A stretch of 64,000 nucleotides of DNA from Lineus longissimus (GCF_910592395.1 NC_088308.1:13409001-13473000); one strand, 5' to 3'. Positions 1 through 11,556 are shown, counted from the stretch's first letter. Notes: a model not told the origin generated them from the sequence alone. Numbers and translations: made by a program.

Positions 1-1150
1 CAGAAGGAAAAAAGCGAAGTACCGTCGTTTTTGCACAGAAACATACTTTTTTTTCGGCCCTAATGAACAATGTTATGATCTGATAAAATACGATGGTTAA
101 TTATTTTTTTGAGTCACTGTAAAACGCCCAAAATTTGAAACAGGGATGGGGAGGAAGAGTTTTTTAAAGTTTTTATTTCGCCCTCTGTTCCTCGGGTAAC
201 TTCTAGGGTGCCAGTGAACCGAGGCCTAAGCTTCAATATCTTGGCTAGTCACCAGTTTTGATTCCATTGAATAATATCATTCTTAATCGTAGCAAGTAAA
301 ATAGATACATTGTCACATGAAAATTGGTTGACATCCAATCATTAGTTTATGCATAATAAGACTTTATTGAATTTTCAAGATGGCCACCTGGCGGCCATAT
401 TTTTAATGAGATTCAGGTTTATTGTAGAGTGTACATGTCACATGTAAATTTAATGACATCTGTTCAACAGTTTAGGAGTAATAGGACTTAGTTGAATTTT
501 CAAGATGGCAGCCTGGCGGTCATATTTGTCTTTGAATTTGACTGAAAATTTGGGATATTGTTAAAGTACATAGATACATAATCAGATGAAATTAGGTTGA
601 AATCCGATCATTAGTTTTGGAGTAATAGGACTTTGTTTAATTTTCAAGATGGTCGCTGCAGCCATTTGATGTCCGATAGGGCGATATTTTTTTGGTAGAA
701 TGGAAGGTCCCTAGATACATGTCCACTAAAGTTTAAAACCTTCTAGCTCATCTAAAAACAAAACAGGAAACATTTCGGTGATTTAGCAGAATTTGACCTC
801 TGCGACCTTGAGAAGAAGGTCAAATCAAAAACCTCTACAATTTGTGATGTATCCTTGCTAGGAGTACCTACCGAAAAAATATTATGCAAATCTGAGCAAC
901 ATCATTGGTCCTATTCCATGTTTATGTTTTTGCATTACACCCCCTGGTCGCCAAATCAAGAATAATTTTGGAACGAAATTTGGTGTGAATTGCCCCAGGA
1001 CCCCAGGACCCAAGGGTACATGTGTGCCAAGTTTTAAGTCCAGACCTCGAGCGGTTACAAAATGTGCTGGGCTAACAATGCCGCCGGTGGACAACGACGA
1101 CGACGACGACGGATGCCAGGTAATTGCATAGGCTCACGAGATGAGCCAAA
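1..1150 (+). repeat. GACCTC-family dispersed repeat, copy A
   Basis: Three degenerate units around 330-660 each contain a phrase like 'attttcaagatggc' followed by 'ctggcggccat'. They are followed by the family's core at about 797-835 (GACCTCTGCGACCTTGAG, then AAGGTCAAATC), a gene-desert stretch, a CGA run at 1092-1112 and a terminal 'ggctcacgagatgagcc' hairpin at about 1131-1147. The same order of parts is seen at 31785-33330, where exact borders can be read. The left border lies outside the window. No coding potential is seen; the short open frames here are chance. Confidence 0.75.
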
Positions 1151-1312
1151 GAATATATGTGTCAATTACTTTCTCAACACCATAAACAAGAAATGGCAGA
1201 GACATGGTTCAGAAACAGTTCACTCCAAACAATGGTCATTTGAATGAATAATTTCTGGCATGCCTCTATATACAAGCCCTAATCAAGGAGAGAAAACTGC
1301 AGAGTCAATTGG

Positions 1313-2217
1313 TTAACCCCTTAACTGTTTGAATAAATTTTGAAATGCGACTGCAGTGTTTAATTGTTTCAGGCATAATTGCTTTTTTGTTGGAAACAAT
1401 TGTTAGAAAATATAAACATTGCTTTAAATAACTCTTCATTAATTTATTATGGGAGGAGACATATTTTCCTTTATTTTTTGACAGCTAAATTTTTTTTTCT
1501 GGGGCCATTTGGGTTGGTAGAGTTGGGTGGGGAGGGGGAGGGGCAGGAGAGAATTCGTTTATGTTAAAGCGAACTGGAACCGCCGAGCCAGTTCGTATGA
1601 CCTCGTTTTCATTTCCCGCGTATCGGGTGATCAGAACGAGGCATGAATGAAACATGGCGCCTAGCTGTCAATCATTCAGTGACGTCACTACTATGGAATT
1701 TACTACGAAAATTCATGAATGAAAAATCGTATGACTCACGTGATACTCACATGATTCTCAATAATAACAAATTGAACTGCGCATGCTCGGGCACTGGGGG
1801 CGGAGCTACAAATCTGAACTCGACTTTCTCGGGCGGTGAAAGTCGAAAAGTTGCATAAATCGCTCGGCGGTTCCAGTTCGCTTTAAAATTCATTTGTTGC
1901 AAAAAGTCTTATGTGTCTTTTTTCATTTTATTTAATTTTTTTGTGGGGGGTCAACCTGTGCTCAATAATGTCACCTGTGTTTCGGCACATGGTAGACGAT
2001 GTAATGAGGTGTCGGTGACAGTGACGCACCAGTACTGCCATCTATACAACTATAGGCGAACTAGGAGTGAAGCAGACGATCACTGGGCCGTCGCCTTATC
2101 TCGTTCAAAACATAGAGAGAACATGTCATTATGGTGTGGACGTATTAACTTGTTTACGACACTGGTGTAGAGAATGGCGGTAACAAATTAACTCATCTAA
2201 AACAGTTAAGGGGTTAA
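1313..2217. mobile_element. TTAA-flanked DNA element (piggyBac-like MITE)
   Basis: An 18-bp perfect inverted repeat, TTAACCCCTTAACTGTTT, lies at 1313-1330 and 2200-2217. TTAA at each outer edge fits the target duplication used by piggyBac-type elements. No transposase is encoded in the 905 bp, so it is non-autonomous. A second inverted-repeat element (1564-1886) sits inside it. The family assignment rests on the TTAA and the CCC-like terminus only; Kolobok also uses TTAA. Confidence 0.7.
1564..1886. mobile_element. 323-bp MITE nested in the TTAA element
   Basis: The ends are a 24-bp perfect inverted repeat (1564-1587 and 1863-1886; inner part AGCGAACTGGAACCGCCGAG). The outermost TTAA could be the target duplication (TTAA) or contain a TA duplication, so the superfamily is ambiguous. 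The interior holds the palindrome AGTGACGTCACT (1678-1689), a perfect CREB/ATF-type site. No coding sequence is present. Confidence 0.75.
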
Positions 2218-3726
2218 ATCCAAAAGAACATTGCCAAGACTTTTAACTAGTTTGTGCACGTTGGCATAATGTCATCCTGGCATGCTGTCACACATTTATT
2301 ATATTTCACAACACTCTTGTCACACTTACATGTTATTAGGAGATAACATATACATCGAATATTCAACTCTCGTTAAGAAGCATCCACTTGGTTCTGGACA
2401 CCACGAGCACGCGCAAGTCTGGAACAGGTAAAATGTGATAAGATAACACATTAGTAAAATTTGACACTGTGTCACATGCAGCTGAATTAGGTGCTCAATT
2501 CATTTGAGTGAGAAATGGGTAAATATTGATAAATATTATCAATGGGACTTTCATTGGAACCTTTTTGCAGTGCACTCATTCAATAAAGTTGGCCCCTGGT
2601 AATACGGTTCTGCAGGTTTTCGTGGGCTCAAAAAATCAAAAGCAGTCATCTTCCAACTCGACACCTATTTTTTCTTCTTTTAAATCGAGAACACAAAAAT
2701 GATTACACATCAGCTGAACTAATGCACACGTCAATAAGAACCATGAACCTATTCCCATCAAGCACTTGCCCTGATTTACCTTTAGAAGAAAATTAGTTGT
2801 ACATGATTATTCACCAATGATGTTAAAAATTCATTTAACATTTGTTCCCAATTCATTTTGTCATTGAAACATTTCAGTCGAGATTCACCAGGTGATAGGC
2901 CGTTATGCAACAAAAGTTCTTGAGTTCCTGAGCAGAGTGAGTTGTTGCAAACACACGCTGAAACCAGCTGAAAACATGCACCCTATCTCAAGTTTAAGCA
3001 GGGGAATAATAAAGTTGACTGCATAGTTTAAGCTCAAGAGAGCTAAGCCTTACATGGCTAATTCATGCTAATGGTACTAAACAGTTCATGGTATTAATCA
3101 CTGCATATGCTAGCTTGAATACAATAGAGAGGATAAGAGATCATTCTGCTGACACTGACAATAACAATAACACTATTTTTAACATTATCGTATCAAATAA
3201 CACATTTCAGGTAAAGAAAAAGTATGCTATTTCACCACTAACGTAATTCTTTTCCAATTGTGAATACGCCAAACACAACAATTAATACCTTCGGTGCCAA
3301 AGTATGAGATGTCTCGTACCCAAAGCTTCATTTCGAATTTCTCGCTAATGTGCCAACAAGTGGAATTCCATCGGGATATCGCTTTGCCAATGCATATTTC
3401 ATGAACATAAGCAAATTTTCTAGCGTAGTTTTACAATGGAGAGCAACTTGAATAGTTCCCTTTTCTATATCATTCATGACTGACATATCTACCTTGTTCA
3501 AACATCAATAGATTAAATCATACATTATAACCAAACCTATAAGCTTTTCCATAAGTCCAACGGTTCAGGAGTTACAAGCATTTTTCTCTCCGAATTCTCT
3601 CTCATTTACCTTGAAATTAATTTCATAAATATCCAATCAATAACTTAATAATGAGACCATTGACTTCAAACCAATATCAATGACCCCAAGATTTTTTTAC
3701 AATGGAGAATGACCCCAAGTTTCAGA
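2218..3726. other. no gene recognised
   Basis: AT-rich single-copy-looking DNA. I found no convincing exon, repeat border or RNA gene here. It lies beyond the 3' end of the minus-strand host gene. Confidence 0.5.
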
Positions 3727-4895
3727 CCCCTGGGCTCAGTTGTTCAAAACAACGTTGGCTTTAACGGAGTCGTTAAGTCTTAACGAGAACATTTTAATGG
3801 GTTGAACTGAATGAGACAATGTCCTTAGGGATCACGTCCAAAGTCCGCACGCGAATATTCGCTGCGCGAATCTGGGCGAAAATTCGCCTGGTCGAATATC
3901 GCCACACTCATTCGCCTCCAAATCGCTCCCTGCTTCGGCGATTCTATTATGATCAGGCGAAAATTCAGACTGAATAAAAATCGCAGGCGAAAATAATAAT
4001 CGGAAAGAAGCGGATAGTAGAGGCCTACATGTGTAGTAGTATGCGTATTCCGACATCAGCTGATAGCAGACCGAACAAAAACACAAACTGGAATTCCCGG
4101 TCAACCTGACTGCAGTAATCATATACATCACATCTATCCACGAGGAGCTACACAAATTTGGCACAGAGGTTTGAGGTTCTTAGTATTATGGTATGTATTC
4201 CGAAGGATTGTGGCGGAATGTACCGAATCATATAGCTAATCATAGTTAGGCTTATGTTTCCGAGTCTCAGCCAACCAATCAAGATCGTTGTAGTATCTGG
4301 TTATCCTAAACAGCGTCCACTAGCGTTCACCAGGTTTAAAGTCGGGTATAAAGTCGTCAAAAAAAATTTTGTGGCCAAAACGTAATATGTACACCATAAA
4401 AAATACATTTCATGAAAATTTCATGCTTATTTCGTTTATGACCATTAGATTTTACTTTGATGGCTTTAATGTATGTATGTGTTTAAACCTGGTGGACACT
4501 GTTTAGTATGGCCCGATTTGTTTACGTGACTGCACTTTTCCGCCAATAAAACAAGACGAAAGTCGTTGCAAAATCGTTCCGAATATCGGACAAGCATGCA
4601 AGAGCCACGAATTTCGTAAAATCGCTCCATTATCGCCTGGAGCGATTTTTGGGGCGAAATCGAAGAAAAGGCGCGATTGTGGGCGAATTTCGCATCTGAC
4701 ATTCCGGCGATTTCATATTATCGCCTCACATTCGCCGGTCGATTTTCGGACAGATTTCGCAGACGAAATACTGTAGGGTGAATTTCGCCGGCGAATATCG
4801 CGTGCGGACTTTGGACGTGATCCCTTAAGGGTACTTAACGTAACCGTTAGGGATAACATGGCTTTTGTGCTTATGAACAACCAGGCCCAGGGGGT
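3727..4895. mobile_element. outer TIR element (CTGGGC...GTTGTTCA type)
   Basis: The left end (3730 onward, CTGGGCTCAGTTGTTCA) and the right end (to 4890, TGAACAACCAGGCCCAG) are imperfect inverted repeats. Further inward, GTTAAG/CTTAAC-type matches continue the arms. The element is otherwise short because its middle is occupied by a later Harbinger-type MITE (3828-4824). No coding sequence belongs to it. Borders are good to a few bases. Confidence 0.6.
3828..4824. mobile_element. PIF/Harbinger-type MITE
   Basis: Terminal inverted repeats begin GGGATCACGTCCAAAGTCCG at 3828 and mirror it up to 4824; about 33 bp match with one base gap. A TTA trinucleotide directly flanks both ends (3825-3827 and 4825-4827), the 3-bp TWA duplication typical of PIF/Harbinger. 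The interior is full of GGCGAAATTCGCC-like short palindromes on both arms, so it can fold extensively. No intact transposase is present. Confidence 0.8.
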
Positions 4896-5620
4896 TAAAT
4901 TTTTGAAAAACTTAGACTGTGTACCTAATGGTCATATCATCGTTTTGTAAAAGTTTCACATCAGTATTCTACGTTTTAAACGTTCCATGAATTTTTAAGT
5001 GAAATAAGTTTTTTTTTTTCTAAAAAGTATATGGCCTTAGTGTATGGTACACAAAAAAGTACATGGGCGCAAAAGGGTTAAGGCTGATTTTTGGGGTTGA
5101 AACAATGCTGTGATCATTTGATACCACATCGTAGCAGACAATATTTTTACGCAATGCTTAATTCTATGTTACTGTATATCGCCTGTGTATTACAATATGT
5201 CAACAAAGATGCGAGATAAAAATGAATTTAAAACAGCATTTTGAGGTATCAAATGCACAAATAAAGTAAGGCACTTTATGTAGTGTAATGTAATCAAGAG
5301 AGCAGTTGAGTCACTCTACATTCACCTCATATGATTAATAAAACATGACGATCATTTTAAACAAGGGCTGAAGTGATTGGACGCAGTTACAGCTTACGTC
5401 ATAAAGCGGGGTTTTTTTAATTGCACAATTTAGTTTTTATGCTTTTAGTGCCCTTTGGAAATGAAAAATTTAACTATTTTCTACAAAACAATTTTTTCAA
5501 TTAATCACTGAACACATAGAAACTGACTCCTAACTGATTTGACCGCAGGTCACAGAGATACAGAGATTCATCGAGATTAGGTCGATACCACCTGGTGAGC
5601 TAAATTTAGGTCAGATAGGG
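4896..5620. other. no gene recognised
   Basis: AT-rich stretch without a supported exon. A 'ggcccagggggttaaa' context at its left edge is the flank of the TIR element. Nothing else stands out. Confidence 0.5.
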
Positions 5621-5639
5621 ATGATTTTTTGTTTCTAAT

Positions 5640-6090
5640 CAGAGGTGGGCCAGAGTTACTCGATCACCAAGTTTCATGACAAACCGTGGGACAGATGGAC
5701 CGTTTGACTGACTGAATGACATATGCATGCCACTTCAATAGCTATTATAGCTCTGCTGACCTTTGGTCAGTTGAGCTAAAAATATTATTGAAAATGAGTC
5801 ACTGATAAATGAGATATTGCACGTTTTGGCTCCCTGGTGGCAAAGTCCAGAATCATATTGGACTGAAATTCGGTATCAGAGGTTATCTGACCTAGAGGGT
5901 CATGAGTACTATATTTCAAGTTGTTAGCTTTAGCGGTTAAGAAACGTGCCATTGTTACACTCAAACGACCAATTTTAGCCATTTTACCTCTTTGACCGTG
6001 AAAAGTATGTCAAATCAAAAACTTATATGACATGCTATCCTTGCTTTGAGTACCTACCTTGAAACTATTATCAAAAACAAGTCACTAATA
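5640..6090 (+). repeat. GACCTC-family repeat, copy B (diverged)
   Basis: It contains the family's ordered phrases: 'gccagagttactcgatcaccaagtt', 'ggctccctggtggcaaagtc', 'ctgacctagagggtcatgag', 'ttaagaaacgtgccattgtt' and the diverged core 'tttgaccgtgaaaagtatgtcaaatcaaa' (5990-6018). The half-sites are partly lost here. No end hairpin is seen, so it is a fragment. Confidence 0.65.
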
Positions 6091-6586
6091 AGTTGCCAGG
6101 GTCACGTTTACACGAAACAAATAGCTTTTGCTTCAGTGTAAGCAGAACGATCTCTTATCCTCTCTCATATTGTCCCTAGTCGCTTTAGGTAAAGCTCCAG
6201 ACCAGTGTGACAGTTAAAAGGGCAAAAATTCTTATATTCCCCGTCATAGGAAAAACACCCGTTTTGATATTCGTTATCTTAATGCAGGGTGCCAGAATTT
6301 TGTTCATGGGGGGGCCAATGAAAAAGAAAAAAATTCAAACATAATTCCCCTCCCAAAGCTTTTTTTGCACCTGAAAATGTTTCAATTTGCTTCTGAGTAT
6401 CTTAAAATGCCATTTAGACTTTAACCTTGTCACCACCACTCTCTCAAGGGGAACAAACCCCACACGCTCCCCTCACGAGCATAATTACCGATATCGCGGT
6501 TTCACTATTTCAATTAAATTCAAAGTATTGTACCTCCCTGTAAAGCTTAGAAGATAACTTATCCTTTAGTGATGATATAGACAGTT
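6091..6586. other. no gene recognised (downstream of host gene)
   Basis: Non-coding as far as I can see. It lies beyond the putative poly(A) signal of the minus-strand gene. A purine-rich 'gggggggccaatgaaaaag' patch occurs at 6308-6326. Confidence 0.4.
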
Positions 6587-6592
6587 TTTATT
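6587..6592 (-). promoter_or_regulatory. putative poly(A) signal AATAAA
   Basis: Minus-strand AATAAA, 70 nt past the TAG at 6662-6664 of the host-gene terminal exon. Position and sequence fit a cleavage/polyadenylation signal. AT-rich DNA makes chance matches common. Confidence 0.45.
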
Positions 6593-6661
6593 ATTCTAGG
6601 GGTGTATACGACATGAGTGAAACTTGAAGAAATTTTTTTTGCAGATGAGAAACAGGTCCCT

Positions 6662-6835
6662 CTATCCGGCATTAGGATCAACACGTACATTTGCTCCAAG
6701 AAAGTTATTTCTCGGAGCAATGTCATCGTTATCAGCATCACAATCATTCCCAGAAGCATCAAAGTCCTGGTCATCGCCACTTTTAATTACCTCCAAATGA
6801 CAACAAACCTTTCCTCGCAAAAGTGCTTTTAAGTC
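6662..6835 (-). CDS. terminal exon of unidentified minus-strand host gene
   Basis: The exon follows acceptor 'gattgcgatttgcag' and opens in phase 0, the phase in which the upstream exon (7041-7404) ends. It encodes 57 residues beginning DLKALLRGKVCCHLEVIKSG, then a strongly acidic stretch of Asp/Asn (about residues 21-40), and stops at TAG. An AATAAA lies 70 nt further on. A cryptic donor GTACGT inside the exon (after GGAGCAAAT) means it could instead be internal. I do not recognise the family. The acidic tail would fit a disordered C-terminus. Confidence 0.6.
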   Translation of the reverse strand, partial: DLKALLRGKVCCHLEVIKSGDDQDFDASGNDCDADNDDIAPRNNFLGANVRVDPNAG

Positions 6836-7040
6836 CTGCAAATCGCAATCAAATTGGATAACTTAACCGCAAATCGTGATGCAAAGGTTAAAACATAAGT
6901 CCCCCTCTCCATGAAACCCTGAGAAGGTAGGTACATACCCACCTTCTTCAAGCATAGGTGGATATTTGTAACAGAACCCCTGTTACTGGTAACAGACAAG
7001 GTTAGGGACAAAAACAAGAAACAAATAAAAACTTTCTTAC

Positions 7041-7404
7041 CAATTCATCCATTGCATCTAAATCCTCTGGTTCATCCTGTTTGTTCCCCAGACACCTGCC
7101 ATCAGCAACCTTCACATGATGGACATCAGTCAGATTATTTGGTTTGTACTCATCCTTGGGTGTGCAACTGCCTAGAGAATTCTGTGGGCTCAATGTCCGC
7201 TGGCTACGAATTGAATTCTGACGACTGAGAGTAAATGAGTTGTTCCTGCTTATGTTACTCTGATAACTTTTGATGGAGTTTTGTCGACTGGCAAATTGAT
7301 GATCCTTTATTGAGTTGTTTGGGCAAATGGCTTTCATGCTTTTCACTGAATAATGAGGGCTCAAAGCACGCTGGTTGTTAAGTGGTGCAGGTCCATTGCA
7401 ATCA
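7041..7404 (-). CDS. internal exon of the same host gene (Ser/Asn-rich)
   Basis: Acceptor 'caattttttcag' (cag at 7405-7407) and donor GTAAGAAA (7040 downward) bound a 364-nt exon. It takes one nucleotide to finish the incoming codon and ends in phase 0. The 121 residues are rich in Ser, Asn and Gln, with repeated basic-x-x-Ser patterns (SRQNSI twice, RNNSF, LSPQNS). These look like phosphorylation or 14-3-3-type linear motifs in a disordered region; that is inference. The end, EDLDAMDEL, joins in frame to DLKALL of the terminal exon. Function unknown. Confidence 0.65.
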
Positions 7405-8849
7405 CTGAAAAAATTGATTTGAATATTTAGGCATGAACAAATGAAATAAAATATTGGTATAAAGTAAATAAAGTGCAAGATTCTGTCAACCCAATACAGA
7501 CATTGCTGCCTTGAACCGCCTTGTTACGAGCCACCACAACCGCCCTATATACGACAAATGGATCAAATTATTCACAAATTCGATGACTCTGATGATAATT
7601 TAGGACCTATAGATGATGGGGAATCTGACATCAATGTCCAGATCAAAGGTCAAGGTCAAAGGCCACCAAAAGTTGACCCTCCACCAAACATTTAGCATAT
7701 CTTAATTCTTTAGCATATTAGCTTTCATATAAATACAACTGGCAATACATGATTTTGAATTTCAATAATACATAAAGTTCATTGAAAAATTCATGTCTGA
7801 ATTTGTGAAATCCTCAAAAAAATAGGCAGTTACAGGTGAAAAGTGAAAAGTGTCACTACATAGTTCAATAAAACCATCAGATGTCAAACAGACCATGCAC
7901 TAATGTGAGACGTAAGCCATGGTTACAATGCACACTGAGACCAAACTATTAGCAAGAATTACCCCTAACGACAGCTCGCATTTACATGGAGGCAGAACGC
8001 ATTTACATGGAGGCAGAAAAAGCCTTTCAAGCTAATAGTTTCGCTACCGGTAAGGGATGGGATGTAGCAGTCATTGAGCGATCTCTCTTTCCCCTTTGTT
8101 TTTATGTCAAGTTAAAGAAAGTACCAGGGGGGTAAACAACAAGCTTGCTTATACCCCTTATTTTGGAAAATATAGTTCCGCAATTAAGATCCTTCATTTC
8201 AGCAGAACTTTAAAATCTTAACACATATCATTTTACATTTGCATCTGTCATGTTTAGGCTATTATTTTTGCTATTTACCAGATATCCTAAACTTTGCAAA
8301 AGCATACAGATCCAATCATCATGTACCAGAAAACAGTCTCTTCCATATAGGCCTACACCTCTTTACCCTGAGGTGGCCAGGCTGCAAAAAAATTCACCAT
8401 CCTACTTTTGGTCCAATATGGTCAGATGTCGACATTTACCACCCCTACCAAATTCAGATCTATAGATCTATCCAACCGACAATCCATATCTGTATAGATG
8501 ACACCAGTGGACAGAGTAGGTTATGTTGTTTACTTTTCACTGATAAAATAATATGTTGCTGATGAAATTTCAATTCAAACGCAGACTTTTGGAGGCTGGT
8601 TTTTAAATTTTTGTGAAAATCATGCAGTGAACATGTTTAAAAACTAGAATTGACTAATCAGTGAGTATGAAGACTGCCCTTGCCCGAAGTAGTATTATGG
8701 TCAAAACAAAGGGATTGTGTATTTATCAACTACCTATTAATGACGCAAATCAGAGGTGGAGTTATCAAGAAAATATCGACATCGTCTCATCACTCGGTAA
8801 CTCGGCAGGGCTAACCTGGTAAATAAAACCAGGGACCCGTATTAACCTT
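7405..8849. other. intron sequence, nothing recognised
   Basis: Intron of the minus-strand gene. It includes AAGGTCAAGGTCAAAGG (about 7645-7661), a direct repeat of AGGTCA without spacer, of the kind nuclear receptors bind. An imperfect duplication 'gcatttacatggaggcagaa' occurs at 7978 and 7999. Confidence 0.4.
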
Positions 8850-8982
8850 TGCCCACCCATAGAATGTTACCATCTTCAAAAACAACCTCTTCCCCATTGG
8901 AGTCGCTGACAACGTTAAATCCGTCTGAAAATCCGTTTTGATTTGAATAGCTTTCACTGTCAAATTCGCCACTACCCGCCAT
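8850..8982 (-). CDS. possible first exon, unidentified gene
   Basis: An ATG at 8982 sits in a good context (AACATGG) and opens 46 codons starting MAGSGEFDSESYSNQNGFSD, rich in acidic and Ser/Asn residues. The frame closes at TAA about 8847. Candidate donors are GTGGGC after CTATGG, or GTTAAT after GGCAAAG. A perfect TGACGTCA lies 46 nt upstream (9028-9035). The exon sits in an intron of the minus-strand gene, on the same strand. It could be an alternative promoter, a separate gene or a chance open frame. Its end phase does not fit the 7041-7404 exon; phase 0 would fit the 6662-6835 exon. Confidence 0.35.
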
Positions 8983-9132
8983 GTTTGTTCTTGTTGGTAT
9001 CAGCTTATATGCTGGCCGTGCCTTGTGTGACGTCACAGGTATTGGGACAGGAGAAAGGTGATTTTTTTCGCATGCTTTTTCAAAACGCCTATCATCGCGT
9101 TATGCGAGCTACGAAATTCGTTTTCAAGCCAA

Positions 9133-9307
9133 TACACTGGAACCTCCCTCAACGGACACCTCCCTACTAAGGACAACCTCTCTATTAAGGTTTTGGTCCC
9201 AAATTAGTCGTTTCCATTCAATTTGACCTCTCTAATTAGGACACCTCTATATTAAGGACATCAACTGTCAGTCCCGAGGGTGTCCTTAATAGAGAGGTTC
9301 TACTTTA
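9133..9307. mobile_element. pogo/Tigger-like MITE, copy 1
   Basis: It starts TA-CACTGGAACCTCCCTCAAC and ends with the mirror GAGAGGTTCTACTTTA. Its interior 'gtccttaatagagagg' / 'cctctctattaagg' arms are inverted. The same 180-bp sequence recurs at 49817-50002, where the TA duplication and CAGT...ACTG ends are clean. CAGT-GGAACCTC ends are characteristic of pogo-type Tc1/mariner relatives. Non-coding. Confidence 0.75.
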
Positions 9308-9414
9308 TTTGAAATTCTGAGGAAAAGTTGCATTAAAACATTAAATAAAAATGACCATCAGATGGAGACTTTAATGACCCATTCTAAAATACCTTGGTAC
9401 CGTAAAGTCAACTT

Positions 9415-9822
9415 TTAACTCTTTCAGTGCCCAGGATTTGGGCATTTTTGGGCATTGTCACTACCCAAAATCTCACAAAAATAATTGAGATACACTCATC
9501 AAAATTCTTCAAAACCTTTGTCTTTACCTCCTGTTTCAATAAAACAGCAGTAATAAGTAGGGGCATACTAGGATTATGTTCTAAATTTTTTTGAGGGAGT
9601 GGTATTTTTGGCCGATTTTCACCATTTTTCACCTAAAATGAGGGGTGGCAAACCCCAACCCACCCTCTCAGTCGAAAAAATGATTCAATTTGGACGCCCC
9701 AGGCCAGAGAAACCATATGAACCACATTTGAGTAGCTGGGGACATCTGGTGTCGTCTGGAGGAACTAAAATACCCTTAATATTTAGGACGTACATGTACG
9801 TCCTTGGCACTGAAAGAGTTAA
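9415..9822. mobile_element. piggyBac-like MITE
   Basis: TTAA-CTCTTTCAGTGCC at 9415 is mirrored by GGCACTGAAAGAG-TTAA ending 9822. TTAA at both edges is the piggyBac-type duplication and the inverted repeat continues imperfectly inward. An 18-bp perfect palindrome GGACGTACATGTACGTCC lies at 9786-9803, next to the right end. Open frames inside are not transposase-like. Confidence 0.75.
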
Positions 9823-10305
9823 ATGGAAAATGCATAAGCCTCGTTCTGAGAGCGGAGTGTTTTGGACACGCAACCAAGATGCTCTACCAAAGTTCCCTCG
9901 GGTTGCACTAAAATGTGGAAACCATGCACACGTCACGTCAATGGAATTTCAGCTCACTTCAGAAGTTTGAGGCTCTCAAAACACTGCTTCAAACACAAAT
10001 CAGTCAAGGAAGCATCAACCACCCTAAGTTTTTTAATGAGCACTTCACATATTTGACGAGAAAAACGCTCCAAATAGCCCATTTGCGCGGATTTTAGCAT
10101 CACTTTGAGCGAGCCGATGCGGACTTCCTATGCGCGCTGTACAAAATGTACATGTCTCATTTTCTCCAACGTTGCCGTAACATAATGTAAACAACGGCGC
10201 TACCGGCGCTCCGGCCGGGCCGGCGATGGATGGAATTTGCCAAATTCGCACATATTCAAGTTATTTTCGTGGCCTATCTTTTAAAGTTTGAGGTATTTTA
10301 GAATA
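9823..10305. other. intron, no gene recognised
   Basis: Non-coding. It includes a GC-rich patch 'ccggcgctccggccgggccggcg' (10203-10225) that stands out from the AT-rich surroundings. No start codon or splice signal makes it a convincing promoter. Confidence 0.4.
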
Positions 10306-10475
10306 GAAATTGAACCCTCGGCTTCGGACCTTGGTTGAGTTACCAAGACACTCTTTGGTGGAGCTAAAATTTCGTCCAAACAGCCTGTCGGCTCGGGTTT
10401 GGACTGTATTTTAGCTCCACCCTCGAGTGTCTTGGTAACTCAACCAAGGTCCTCCGCCTTGGGTTCAATTCCTTA
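10306..10475. mobile_element. 170-bp foldback hairpin element
   Basis: Two arms of about 75 bp (10306-10382 and 10399-10475) are near-perfect inverted repeats around a loop of about 15 nt. Matching phrases are 'accttggttgagttaccaag' and 'cttggtaactcaaccaaggt', then 'ggtggagctaaaat' and 'attttagctccacc'. It is probably a small foldback MITE. A structured RNA cannot be excluded. Confidence 0.7.
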
Positions 10476-11544
10476 AACGTTATCAGGGTTGGATCATAAA
10501 CTACTAAGACAGAACATTGTAAGATCCTTCACCATAAGGGTGTATTATGATCCAGAACACTTCTATCTGTACATATCGTAACGTTAGGCAATTTCGGCTA
10601 TGGACTTGTTGTAAATACTTAATGGAATAATAAAGAAAATATATACAAGTTGACTTTTACTGGTTCTACTGGCTAGTATGGCATATACTCTTATTTGAAG
10701 TAAATAGTAACAGTGATCTTACGGCTCGGATCACTTGGTCCCGACACCTTTATGGATTGAGCTGTTCACCAGGTTTTAAAATGTTGTTAAGGATCAACTA
10801 TGGAACTTAAAAACTGATAGTTTGGGAGTGAAATTTGATGTTGAAGAGTAATGCATTTTTCATTAAATCACAGCAGTAGAAATGGATTTTACTTGTCTGG
10901 TGATTTCTGACTCATTTTGATGTCTTATGTCATGCATATGGAAATGATGAATGAGTAGATGTTTTTGGGCTATTTTTATGGCGAAAGACCGCCGCTTTAC
11001 ATCAATCCCTTTAGTGCTGAAGTTGTATAAGATGATAATGGTGAAGCGAATCACCGTAGATCAATCAATGGGATAGATTTCAAGCAGTCATTTATAATGT
11101 GGTAGAGATCCCTAAGAATCGATACCATATATGTGTTGAAGGGTCTCATAGTATGTTATATAAACAACAAATTGGTTGCGCTGGCACTAAAGTGGTTAAA
11201 TGGGTGTTGGTGACTTTCTATAGTAAGATATTGCTGCATTAATGTAAAGAAAAGTGCACTCTTACCAAGGGATATATTGGTAAATATTCTACAAGAATGA
11301 AATCCACACAGCTTTGAGATAGGAGTAATAGGTCTCTGCTGTACCAGTTTGAAATTCATTTTTGAAATTTATGAACATGTGATTTTTTTTGTCGTTCCAT
11401 CAGTGGTTGGACCATCTCCTGGATACATAAAGAACCCAAGGTCCTGGAAGAAATCCAGTAAGTGTGTAGCAACAGGAGATATTTTTGATGAGTCAACATT
11501 GACTCGTTAATGACGAAGGGAAAGTAACAAAGGACCATTTTGCT
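10476..11544. other. intron, no gene recognised
   Basis: AT-rich DNA between the hairpin element and the LINE. No exon with matching splice sites was found. Confidence 0.45.
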
Positions 11545-11556
11545 GTGAGCTTCACC

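Noticed and set aside
3832-4702. Open frames of 78-110 codons
   Set aside because: They lie wholly inside the palindromic Harbinger MITE and reflect its GC-rich inverted repeats.
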